Below, piece by piece: positions 42,363-50,523 of a DNA stretch of 64,000 nucleotides (position 1 is its first letter; each line of letters begins with the position of its first letter). A model generated the notes under the pieces. The model saw nothing but the letters and a program-made list of their open reading frames with translations. It was not told the DNA's origin and did not search any database. The position numbers were made by a program, and so were the translations under genes. Source of the DNA: Duganella dendranthematis (GTDB taxonomy: Bacteria; Pseudomonadota; Gammaproteobacteria; Burkholderiales; Burkholderiaceae_D). The stretch covers positions 6,324,001 through 6,388,000 of the forward strand of contig NZ_CP051684.1 of assembly GCF_012849375.1 (NCBI RefSeq), written 5' to 3'.

Positions 42363-43382
42363 TCAGGAAGGTTCCGCCACGCGGACCGCATTGCGTCCGC
42401 CCTGCTTGGCAGCGTACAGCATCTTGTCGGCCTGCGCCAGCCAGTCCGCAGGCTTCTGCGCCTTGTCCATATAGGCCACACCGATGGAGATGGTGATCGG
42501 ATGATCTTCCTGTAGCGTGGCCGTGGCCACCGCGCCGCGCAAGCCCTCGGCCAGGCTGGCCGCCGCATTCAGGCCCGCGCCGCTGGCGATAATCGCGAAC
42601 TCCTCGCCGCCGTAACGGAAAATCCGGTCCGACGAACGCGTGTGCCGCCGCATCAACTCTGCTAGTCGCATCAGCACCTTGTCGCCGGCGGCGTGCCCAT
42701 ATTGATCGTTGACCTGCTTGAAATGATCCAGATCCAGCAGCAGCAAGCTCGATTCCAGCTGCGGACGGCGCTCCTGCGCGTATTCGGCCAGATGCCGCTC
42801 CAGCGCGCGGCGGTTGCCCACGCCGGTCAGGAAATCCAGCTCCGCCGCATTATGCAGCCGGCGGTTTTGCACGCCGGTGCGGTAAGAGAATATGTAGGCA
42901 AACAGGTTGACCAGGCCGACCGTGACGATGATGGTGGCCAGGTTCAGCATCTCCACCCGTCCATGCAAGACCGCCACCAGCACCAGCAGTCCGACGCTGT
43001 TGATCGCCAGCGCCACCGATGGCCGCAGCACGAAGTACGCCGAGATCATGGTCGGATACACCCAGTACACCAGCCCCACGCCGCGCAGATAAACGGTGGT
43101 CAGCATGCCGCCGGTGTAGAAAATGGTGACGCACACGCTAGCCACCTGATAACGGCCGGTGCGCCACACATGCACAATCACCGACGACATGGCCAGCACC
43201 AGCGCCATGTCGACCATGGCCGAAGCCCAGCTGCCTTGCAGCAGCCGGTAAATACCAAAGGGAAGAATGCTCGGGATGCTGAGGGCGCACAGCATCATCA
43301 GGATGACTTCTTCCTGACGCCGCTGGCGCCCTCCCGACAGCCAGCGCCAGCGTCCGGCGCCGGGTTTGTCGGTGCTACTCAT
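42363..43382 (-). CDS. Membrane diguanylate cyclase (GGDEF)
   Basis: A 339-residue protein with about six N-terminal membrane helices (residues about 25-175) and a C-terminal GGDEF domain. The domain is catalytically complete: DFLTGVGNRR, LLDLDHFKQVNDQYGH, RYGGEEF as active site and ITISIGVA. An inhibitory-site motif RSSD stands five residues before GGEEF, so product inhibition by c-di-GMP is expected. No EAL domain. Only 8 bp separate it from the RND permease gene upstream and 8 bp from the small exported protein downstream, so c-di-GMP synthesis seems to be cotranscribed with efflux. Confidence 0.93.
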   Translation of the reverse strand: MSSTDKPGAGRWRWLSGGRQRRQEEVILMMLCALSIPSILPFGIYRLLQGSWASAMVDMALVLAMSSVIVHVWRTGRYQVASVCVTIFYTGGMLTTVYLRGVGLVYWVYPTMISAYFVLRPSVALAINSVGLLVLVAVLHGRVEMLNLATIIVTVGLVNLFAYIFSYRTGVQNRRLHNAAELDFLTGVGNRRALERHLAEYAQERRPQLESSLLLLDLDHFKQVNDQYGHAAGDKVLMRLAELMRRHTRSSDRIFRYGGEEFAIIASGAGLNAAASLAEGLRGAVATATLQEDHPITISIGVAYMDKAQKPADWLAQADKMLYAAKQGGRNAVRVAEPS

Positions 43383-43390
43383 GACGCATC

Positions 43391-46300
43391 TCAGTGAGCC
43401 GGCTCAGGGGTCGGACCTTGGGTCGGACCTTCGGGCGGCGCGTCCGCTGGTTCGGCGTGCGCCTTATGCTCGCCGGCCAGCCACAGGTACATGGCCGGCA
43501 CGACGAACAGCGTAAACAAGGTACCGATCGACAGCCCGGTAAAGATCACCAGGCCCATGGCGTGACGGCCGGCCGCGCCGGCGCCCGACGCGATCACCAG
43601 AGGGATCACGCCGAACACCATCGCCGCCGTCGTCATCAGGATCGGACGCAGACGGGTGGCTGCCGCCTCCTCGATCGCTTCGCGCTTGGACTTGCCCGAT
43701 TCGCGCAGGTGATTGGCCACCTCCACGATCAGGATGCCGTGCTTGGAGATGAGGCCCATCAGCGTCACCAGACCCACCTGGGTGTAGATGTTGATCGAGG
43801 CGAAGCCGAGGAAGATAAACGTCATCGCCCCGAACAGCGCCATCGGCACCGAGAACAGGATCACGATCGGATCGCGGAAGCTCTCAAACTGCGCCGCCAG
43901 CGCCAGGAACACGATGATCACGGCGAACAGCATGGTCGCCAGGAAGCCGCCCGATTCCGCCGCATACTGGCGCGATTCACCCGAGAAGTCAGCCGTATAG
44001 CCCGACGGCGCCACTTCCTTCAGGGCGTCGCGCAGGTACTGCTGGATCTCGCCCTGCGACGAGCCGGTCACGCCGGAAATGGTCGCGGAGTTCAGCTGCT
44101 GGAAGCGGGTAATCGATTCCGGCTGCACCGTGTACTTGATGCTGGCCACGGTGCTGGCCGGGATCATGTCGCCGGTCGGGGTCTTAATGTAGAAGTTCAG
44201 CACATCGTCCGGATTGAGACGGTCGACCTGCTGCACCTGCGGGATCACCTTGTACGAACGGCCGGCGATCGAGAAGTAGTTGACGTAACCGCCGCCCAGC
44301 GCCGCGCCCATGGCGTTGCCGAAGTCCTGCTGCGTCAGGCCCAGCGTGGCCAGCTTGTCGCGGTCCACTTCGACCTTGGCTTGCGGCGTGTCGATTTTCA
44401 GGTCGACGTCGACGAAGTAGAACTTGTTGTCCTTGCGCGCCTTGTCCAGCACCGCCTGCGCCACCGCGTTCAGATTCTCGAACGGCTCGGTGGTGGTGAT
44501 CACGAACTGCACCGGCAAGCCCGAGCTGCCCGGCAGCGCCGGGAACTGGAACGCCGCCACGCGGCCGCCGGCGATGTGATTCCACTTGGCCTGCAATTCG
44601 GTCTGGATTTCGTGCGCCGAGCGGCTCCGCTTGTCCCACGATTTAAACAGTACGCCGCCAATACCGGCATTGGTGGTCGGCACGCCGGTGATCTGGAACA
44701 TCTGATCGTATTCCGGCAGCGATTTCGCCACATCGAAAATCTGCTTGGCGTACGTCTGCATCTGGTCCGACGTGGCGGTAGGCGCACCGACCACCTGCGA
44801 CAGCACGATGCCCTGGTCTTCTTCCGGCGCCAGCTCGGACTGCGACATCTTGAACTGGATGATCAGCAGGCCAAACACGATGAAGCCGAACACGATCAGC
44901 ACCACCCAGGTATTCAGCAGGCTACTCAACACGCGCAGATAGCCGTCATGCACCTTGGCGAACACGCGGTCGATGGCCTTGACGAATTTTCCTTCATCCT
45001 GCTTGTGGTCGAAGAAGTGGCCGCACATCATCGGCGACAGCGTCAGCGCGACGATGCCGGACACCGCCACCGCGCCCGCCAGCGTAAACGCGAACTCGGT
45101 GAACAGCGCGCCGGTCAGGCCGCCCTGGAAGCCGATCGGCACATACACCGCGATCAGCACCACCGTCATCGCCAGGATCGGACTACCCAGTTCGCGCGCG
45201 GCCTGGATGGCGGCGTCCATCGGCGACATGCCTTCCTTCATATGACGGTCGACGTTCTCCACCACGATAATCGCGTCATCGACCACCAGGCCGATGGCCA
45301 GCACGATCGCCAACAGCGTCAGCAGGTTGATCGAATAACCCAGCATCAGCATCACGAAGAAGGTGCCGATCAGCGACAGCGGCATCGCCACCACCGGCAC
45401 GATCACCGCACGGAAGCTGCCGAGGAACAGGTAGATCACGATGGTCACGATCACCAGCGCTTCGATCAGCGTCTTCACCACTTCATCGATCGAGGTGTTG
45501 ATGAACTCCGTCGAGTCGTAGACGATTTCACCGGTCAGGCCGGTCGGCAGCTGCGATTTGATGCCGGGGAAGGCTTCGCGCACGCGCTTGGCCACGTCCA
45601 GGATGTTGGCGTCCGGCGCCACCTTGATACCGATGAACACCGAGCGCACGCCGCTGAAGGCAACGTTGAAGTCATAGTTCTCGGAACCCAGCGTGACGGT
45701 GGCGATATCCTCCAGCCGCACGATGGCGCCGTCCTGCTGCTTGACGGAGAGCTGCTTGAATTCCTCCACCGTGTGCAGGTCGGTGCCGGCAGTCAGCGGC
45801 ACGGTCACCGCCTGGCCCTTGGTCGAACCCAGGCCGGCCAGGTAGTTGTTGGACGCCAGCGCCTGACTGACTTCCGCCGCGGTGACGCCATGCGCCGCCA
45901 TCTTGTCGGAGTCCAGCCATGCGCGCAGCGCGAACTGGCGCGCGCCCAGCAGCTCGGCGGTCTGTACGCCCTGGACCGAGTCGAGCTTCGGCTTGACCAC
46001 GCGCGCCAGGAAGTCGGTCACGTTATTGGTCGGCAGCGTGTCGCTATAGAAGCCCATGTACATGGCGTCGGTAGTCTGGCCGGTTTGCACCGTCAGCACC
46101 GGTTGCTGCGCCTGTTGTGGCAACTGGTTCTTGACCGAGTTGACCTGGGTGGTGATCTCGGTCAGCGCGCGGTTGGAATCGTAGTTCAAGCGCAGCGTGG
46201 CAGTAATGGTCGACACGCCGCTGTTGGACGACGACGACAGGTAATCAATCCCCTGCGCCTGCGCGATGGCCGATTCCAGCGGCTGGGTGATAAAGCCCGC

Positions 46301-46477
46301 CACCGTGGCCGCATCCGCGCCATAGTAGGTGGTGGAGATGGTCACCACCGCATTCTGCGTCTTCGGATACTGGTTGACCGGAAGACTGAACAGCGAGCGC
46401 AGGCCCAGCACCACGATCAGTAAACTGATCACGCTGGCCAGCACCGGCTTCTTGATGAAGATATCGGTAAAATTCAT
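43391..46477 (-). CDS. RND multidrug efflux permease (HAE1/AcrB family)
   Basis: A 1028-residue inner-membrane pump, full length for the family. It begins MNFTDIFIKKPVLASVISLL, shows the large periplasmic loops (YYGADAATVAGFITQPLESA) and has the proton-relay aspartates in GLVVDDAIIVVENVDRHM, plus the second-half counterpart (FLGFASINIYTQVGLVTLMG). It exports drugs or metabolites through the adaptor and outer-membrane factor encoded just upstream. Gaps to the adaptor gene and the GGDEF gene are 12 and 8 bp. Within HAE1 it looks nearer the MexI/MdtB-type pumps than classic AcrB, a weak impression. Confidence 0.95.
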   Translation of the reverse strand: MNFTDIFIKKPVLASVISLLIVVLGLRSLFSLPVNQYPKTQNAVVTISTTYYGADAATVAGFITQPLESAIAQAQGIDYLSSSSNSGVSTITATLRLNYDSNRALTEITTQVNSVKNQLPQQAQQPVLTVQTGQTTDAMYMGFYSDTLPTNNVTDFLARVVKPKLDSVQGVQTAELLGARQFALRAWLDSDKMAAHGVTAAEVSQALASNNYLAGLGSTKGQAVTVPLTAGTDLHTVEEFKQLSVKQQDGAIVRLEDIATVTLGSENYDFNVAFSGVRSVFIGIKVAPDANILDVAKRVREAFPGIKSQLPTGLTGEIVYDSTEFINTSIDEVVKTLIEALVIVTIVIYLFLGSFRAVIVPVVAMPLSLIGTFFVMLMLGYSINLLTLLAIVLAIGLVVDDAIIVVENVDRHMKEGMSPMDAAIQAARELGSPILAMTVVLIAVYVPIGFQGGLTGALFTEFAFTLAGAVAVSGIVALTLSPMMCGHFFDHKQDEGKFVKAIDRVFAKVHDGYLRVLSSLLNTWVVLIVFGFIVFGLLIIQFKMSQSELAPEEDQGIVLSQVVGAPTATSDQMQTYAKQIFDVAKSLPEYDQMFQITGVPTTNAGIGGVLFKSWDKRSRSAHEIQTELQAKWNHIAGGRVAAFQFPALPGSSGLPVQFVITTTEPFENLNAVAQAVLDKARKDNKFYFVDVDLKIDTPQAKVEVDRDKLATLGLTQQDFGNAMGAALGGGYVNYFSIAGRSYKVIPQVQQVDRLNPDDVLNFYIKTPTGDMIPASTVASIKYTVQPESITRFQQLNSATISGVTGSSQGEIQQYLRDALKEVAPSGYTADFSGESRQYAAESGGFLATMLFAVIIVFLALAAQFESFRDPIVILFSVPMALFGAMTFIFLGFASINIYTQVGLVTLMGLISKHGILIVEVANHLRESGKSKREAIEEAAATRLRPILMTTAAMVFGVIPLVIASGAGAAGRHAMGLVIFTGLSIGTLFTLFVVPAMYLWLAGEHKAHAEPADAPPEGPTQGPTPEPAH

Positions 46478-46489
46478 GGCGCTTTATCC

Positions 46490-47650
46490 TCAGTGTTCCT
46501 GCGGCGTCGGATTCGGACTGTTCGCCGGCTGCACCTTGTTGTCGATCACAACCGGCGTACCGTTCTTCAGTTTCAGCTGGCCGCTGGTGACCACGGTCTG
46601 GCCTTCCTTCAAGCCGGTGAGAATCGCCACCTGGTCGCCACGGGTCGGACCGGTGGTCACGAACACCTGCTGCGCCACCAGGTAAGCCTGGCCTTTGTCA
46701 TCCTTCATGGCATCCTTGGAATCGGCCGGCGGCGGCGCCAGCAGGAACACGGTCGAGCCATACGGGTTGTAGGTAATGGCGGTCTGCGGCAAGGTCAGGT
46801 ATTTTTTCAGCTCCCCCTGATCCAGGCTGACGTTGGCGAACATGCCCGGCAACAGCTGGCGCTTGGCGTTCGGCAGCGTGGCCTGCACCTGCACGTTGCG
46901 GGTGGCCGCATCGATTTTAGGACTGATCGAAGTTACCTTGGCGGCAAAGCCCACGCCAGGATAGGAATCGCTGGTCAGGTTCAGCTTCTGGCCGATGGAC
47001 AGGCTGGCTAGCTGCTTTTGCGGGATGAAGAAATCGGCGTACAGGGTGTCGATGGTTTGCAGCGTCACCAGCTTGTCGCCCGGATTCAGGTACTGGCCCG
47101 GATTGATGGCGGTGATCCCCAGCTTGCCGGCGAACGGCGCGCGGATGGTCTTCTTGTCGACCAGAGCTTTCTGCTGCGAGACCAGCGCCTGCTTGGCTTT
47201 CAGGTCGGCTTCGTCGCCGTCGACCTGCGCCTGGCTGATGGCTTGCGCCGACAGTTGCAGCTTGTCGCGCTTGAGCGTGGTGCCGGCCAGATCGGCGTTG
47301 GCTTGCAGCGCGCGCAACTGGGCGATGTCGGAATCGGCATTCATCTCAAACAGCACCTGCCCTGCTTTTACCTCGTCGCCCGACTTGAAGCGCACTTCGC
47401 GCACCAGGCCGGCGATCTCGGTGGTGACATCGACACCGCGCACCGGCGCCAGCGTGCCGACGGAGGTCAGCTGCGGCTGCCATTCTGCGGTTTGCGCCTT
47501 GACGGCGGTAACCACCTGCGCGGCCGGCTTGGGCGCGCTGGCGATCAATTTTTTAATCTGTAAAAATTTCCCGAACGCGAGTACAGCGATCAGTAAAATC
47601 ACCAACCCTACCATGATGAGCATGCGCTTGGTCGTCGGTCGCTTGGCCAT
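46490..47650 (-). CDS. RND efflux periplasmic adaptor (membrane fusion protein)
   Basis: A 386-residue adaptor with an N-terminal transmembrane anchor (MLIMVGLVILLIAVLAFG), no lipobox. The lipoyl halves surround an alpha-hairpin (VLFEMNADSDIAQLRALQAN to ALVDKKTIRAPFAGKLGITA), followed by beta-barrel and membrane-proximal domains (LPGMFANVSLDQ, QVAILTGLKEGQTVVTSGQL). It bridges permease and outer-membrane factor. It sits in the middle of the operon, 32 bp after the outer-membrane factor gene and 12 bp before the permease gene. Confidence 0.95.
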   Translation of the reverse strand: MAKRPTTKRMLIMVGLVILLIAVLAFGKFLQIKKLIASAPKPAAQVVTAVKAQTAEWQPQLTSVGTLAPVRGVDVTTEIAGLVREVRFKSGDEVKAGQVLFEMNADSDIAQLRALQANADLAGTTLKRDKLQLSAQAISQAQVDGDEADLKAKQALVSQQKALVDKKTIRAPFAGKLGITAINPGQYLNPGDKLVTLQTIDTLYADFFIPQKQLASLSIGQKLNLTSDSYPGVGFAAKVTSISPKIDAATRNVQVQATLPNAKRQLLPGMFANVSLDQGELKKYLTLPQTAITYNPYGSTVFLLAPPPADSKDAMKDDKGQAYLVAQQVFVTTGPTRGDQVAILTGLKEGQTVVTSGQLKLKNGTPVVIDNKVQPANSPNPTPQEH

Positions 47651-47682
47651 GAATCGTTCTCCTGCGGATTTGAATGATGCGT

Positions 47683-49233
47683 TTATTGGTTTTTACCGTC
47701 TTTGCCATATGGTGCGGCGGCGGACACCGTCGTTGCGGCCGGCACGCCATCGGCGCGATTCCACCAGCCGCCGCCCAGTGCCTGGAACAGCGCTGCCGTA
47801 TCGGCATAGCGGGTGGCCTGCGCCTGCACCAGGCTGATATGGGTTTGCTGATAGCTGCGCTGCGCGTCCAGCAACACCAGGTAGCTGATGCCACCCAGCT
47901 TGTACTGCTGTTCGGACAAGTCCAGCGTTTCCTTGGCCAGGGCCTCGGCTTCCGCCTGCGACTTCAGCGCGGCGGCATCCGAGTCCAGCGCGCGCAGCGT
48001 GTCGGCGACGTTCTGGAACGCGGTCAGCACGGTGGCGCGATACTGCGCTGACGCCGCATCGTAGGCCGCTTCGGCGGCGCGGCGTTGCGCGCTCAGCGCG
48101 CCACCGTTGAACACTGGCTGCGCAACGCCGGCCAGCAAACTCCATGCGGTGGTCTGCGAGTCGAACAGCTTGCCGAAGGTGGTGGCGCTGGAGCCGTAGC
48201 TGCCGGTCAGCGAGAACTGCGGATACTGCGCCGCCGTCGCCACGCCGATATTGGCGCTGGCCTGATGCAGCGCTTCCTCGCTGGCGCGGATGTCGGGCCG
48301 CTGGCGCACCAGCGCCGACGGCAGCGACACCGGCAGCTGCTGCGGCAGTGTCAGCGACTCCAGCGTAAACTCCGGCATGCCGCCTTCGCCCGGCAGCTTG
48401 CCGGCCAATACCGACAATTGATGGCGCGCGGCCGCCAGCGCTTTTTCCAGCGGCGCGATGGTGGCGTTAATCTGCGCCACCTGGTTGCGCTGGCTGAGCA
48501 CCGTGGTGCGCGGAATGGCGCCGAACTCGAACTGCTTCTCGATCACATTCTGCTGCTTGGTCAGCGCATCCAGCACTTCGCGCGTGGCCTGCAACTGCGC
48601 CCGCAGCGATGCTTCCTGGATGGCGGTGGTGACCACGTTGGCGCTCAGCGTCAGGTAAGTCGCCTCGACCTGGAAGCGCTGGTAATCTACAGCGGCTTGC
48701 GCGCCTTCCAGTGTGCGGCGCGTGCCGCCAAACACGTCCGGCGTGTAGGCGACGTTGACCGATGCGTTGTAGACGTTATAAACGCCGGCTGCAGCGCCGG
48801 CGCTGGACGCGCTGATCTTCTGCCGCCCGCCGCCCAACTGCGCGTTGACCGATGGATAGAGCAGATTGCCTGCTTGCGCGTTGTAGTTCTCCTGCGCCTG
48901 CCGCAACACCGCTTCAGCCGCGGCCATATTGGGGTTCTGCGCCAGCGCGCTGCGGATCAACTGATCCAGCGCCGGCGAACGAAATAACGACCACCACTGC
49001 GCAGGAATCTCCTGCCCAAATGCGAACTGCTGAGACGCCCCGCCAACGCCAGGCGCCGACGCGGTCTGCTGCGGCAGCGGTGTCGGCGTGTAGCTGTCAC
49101 CGGCAGTGGCCGGCGCAGCGGGGGATTTAAAATTCGGCCCGAGCGCGCAACCGCCCAGACCGGCGGCAATCAACGCCGCCACGCCGGCCCGCAGGGCCAG
49201 CGCATTGAACTGCTTGAAGATTCTTCTTTTCAC
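47683..49233 (-). CDS. RND outer-membrane factor, NodT/OprM-type lipoprotein
   Basis: A protein of about 516 residues with a lipoprotein signal (lipobox LGGC, then ALGPNF). It contains two OEP/TolC repeats (for example QLIRSALAQNPNMAAAEAVL, and RRAAEAAYDAASAQYRATVL in the second half) and the conserved VRQRPDIRASEEAL. I start it at the GTG 49233 because GGGAG lies six bases upstream; a GTG at 49248 would add five residues. It is the first gene of the efflux operon; its order (outer-membrane factor, adaptor, permease) differs from the most common adaptor-first order. Confidence 0.93.
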   Translation of the reverse strand: MKRRIFKQFNALALRAGVAALIAAGLGGCALGPNFKSPAAPATAGDSYTPTPLPQQTASAPGVGGASQQFAFGQEIPAQWWSLFRSPALDQLIRSALAQNPNMAAAEAVLRQAQENYNAQAGNLLYPSVNAQLGGGRQKISASSAGAAAGVYNVYNASVNVAYTPDVFGGTRRTLEGAQAAVDYQRFQVEATYLTLSANVVTTAIQEASLRAQLQATREVLDALTKQQNVIEKQFEFGAIPRTTVLSQRNQVAQINATIAPLEKALAAARHQLSVLAGKLPGEGGMPEFTLESLTLPQQLPVSLPSALVRQRPDIRASEEALHQASANIGVATAAQYPQFSLTGSYGSSATTFGKLFDSQTTAWSLLAGVAQPVFNGGALSAQRRAAEAAYDAASAQYRATVLTAFQNVADTLRALDSDAAALKSQAEAEALAKETLDLSEQQYKLGGISYLVLLDAQRSYQQTHISLVQAQATRYADTAALFQALGGGWWNRADGVPAATTVSAAAPYGKDGKNQ

Positions 49234-49282
49234 TACAATCTCCCGCACTGTTACTAATATTTAAGATTGATGCACACTAAAG

Positions 49283-49305
49283 GTTAATGTATGTACATTC
49301 ACATA
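49283..49305. promoter_or_regulatory. Candidate TetR/AcrR-type operator upstream of the RND operon
   Basis: AATGTATGTA at 49286-49295 equals the half-site of the E. coli AcrR operator, and AATGTA-TG-TACATT (49286-49299) is itself an inverted repeat. It lies 53-66 bp before the operon start. On the minus strand TTAACC, a 17-bp spacer and TTAAAT could serve as a weak -35/-10. No regulator gene is adjacent. Confidence 0.5.
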
Positions 49306-49356
49306 TGATGTTCGCATTTTTTATGGATCAGGTGTGGACTTTAATTACCGGACGGG

Positions 49357-49393
49357 ATAAAAAAAGGGCCTTGCCATCTCTGGCAAGGCCCTT
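49357..49393 (-). terminator. Perfect 13-bp intrinsic terminator of the EF-hand protein gene
   Basis: AAGGGCCTTGCCA and TGGCAAGGCCCTT (49364-49376 and 49381-49393) form a perfect stem with a four-base loop, followed on the minus strand by a T tract (49359-49365). It starts 22 bp after the stop at 49415. It is the clearest intrinsic terminator in the window. Confidence 0.92.
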
Positions 49394-49414
49394 CCAATTC
49401 GGGATGATTAACGA

Positions 49415-50074
49415 TCAGGCCGGGACAGCGGCACCGGCAGCACCGTAAGCGCTATTTACTTCGGTCAGCGAGAAAGCGTTAGGACCATTGGTCTGGGCAT
49501 CCGCGCCATCAGCGTGAGCCAGGCTGCGATAGGTCAGCGGCGCTTCATAGCGGATGCGCTCATCTTCACTTACCTTGCCATCATGATTGGTGTCGGCAGC
49601 CATTTCGGTAGCCGGCGGCGGCACGCCCAGCACGCCGTCTTCACCCACGCCAGGCAGCGGCTCCGGCGACAGCAGCGGGTCCGGCGGCGTAGCATTGGTC
49701 AGGCCATCCACGCCGTTGGCTGAATTGTCGGCGCCAAAGCGGGCCTGGAAAATCTGCGTTTCAGGACGCGACGCCAGTTTTTTCAGACCTTCGTCAAACT
49801 GCTGTAACGCGCTTTTCAGACTATCGTCCTCCGACACGGCCTTGACCAGCGCATTGGCCTGGTCGCCGCTATCGGGCGAGTTGCTGGTGTCAGCCTGCAG
49901 GGGGCTGGTGGCATTAAAGCCAGGCAACGAGAAATACGCGGCAACCGATGCACTCAGGTCCGCGTTAGCACCACTATCCGTGGCAGATTGAACTCGTACG
50001 GGCGCGAGCGCCTTGTCCGCAACCAAGGCTGCCGACAACGTACCACCACCAATGTTGTTCACCATACTCATCAT
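49415..50074 (-). CDS. Hypothetical protein with one EF-hand motif
   Basis: A 219-residue acidic, Ala/Gly-rich protein without signal peptide or membrane segment. One EF-hand-like calcium loop, DTNHDGKVSEDE, lies at about residues 159-170, with Asp, Asn, Asp, Lys/Val and Glu in the loop positions. The N-terminus GGGTLSAALVADKALAPVRV and the long disordered Asp/Pro/Gly region are otherwise featureless. Similar soluble EF-hand proteins with no export signal are common in these bacteria, some exported by type I or type III-like routes; here I cannot say. GGAG precedes the two start Met codons. Monocistronic with its own terminator. Confidence 0.75.
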   Translation of the reverse strand: MMSMVNNIGGGTLSAALVADKALAPVRVQSATDSGANADLSASVAAYFSLPGFNATSPLQADTSNSPDSGDQANALVKAVSEDDSLKSALQQFDEGLKKLASRPETQIFQARFGADNSANGVDGLTNATPPDPLLSPEPLPGVGEDGVLGVPPPATEMAADTNHDGKVSEDERIRYEAPLTYRSLAHADGADAQTNGPNAFSLTEVNSAYGAAGAAVPA

Positions 50075-50343
50075 TCACTCCTGCAAGAAGATTCCTCACA
50101 ACTACATTCTATCAGCGTTTTAGCAAGAGTTATCATTTCGTGCCGGCATCTACTGCAAAAAACTGCTCTTTTTCGCCAAAACAGTTGCTTTTACACACTG
50201 TTGCAATTGAGAAAATTAATCACCGGCGCGGCTTGATAGATTTCATTTGTAACAGCCCCGCTACAATATATACCCCGATAGGTGGTAGCGCGCTTCTCGC
50301 CATTTTTATACCATGCAGCGACAACTTAGAATATGGAGTCGCC

Positions 50344-50523
50344 GTGCGCTATCTGCTTGCCCTACCCTTCATTGGCCTCCTCTGGCTGCCCTTCTATAAC
50401 AAAGAACTGCCCTCGCTGTTCGGCTTCCCTTTCTTCTACTGGTATCAGTTTGCCTGGGTGCCGCTGACGGCGCTGATCATCTGGGTGGTGTACCAGAGCG
50501 ACAAGAAGAAGGGAGTTGAATAA
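50344..50523 (+). CDS. DUF3311 small membrane protein of the MctP pair
   Basis: A 59-residue protein starting at GTG 50344, with GGAG five bases upstream. It has two hydrophobic helices (RYLLALPFIGLLWLPFY and FYWYQFAWVPLTALIIWVVY) and ends in a basic tail. This is the DUF3311 pattern, which is almost always encoded directly before a sodium:solute symporter. The stop overlaps the next ATG by one base (TAATG), so the two are coupled. It probably acts as a small subunit or assembly factor of the symporter. Confidence 0.9.
   Translation: MRYLLALPFIGLLWLPFYNKELPSLFGFPFFYWYQFAWVPLTALIIWVVYQSDKKKGVE

Noticed and set aside
43394..46423. 1009-residue plus-strand open frame
   Set aside because: Exact antisense of the RND permease; very rich in His, Arg and Gln with no recognisable motif.
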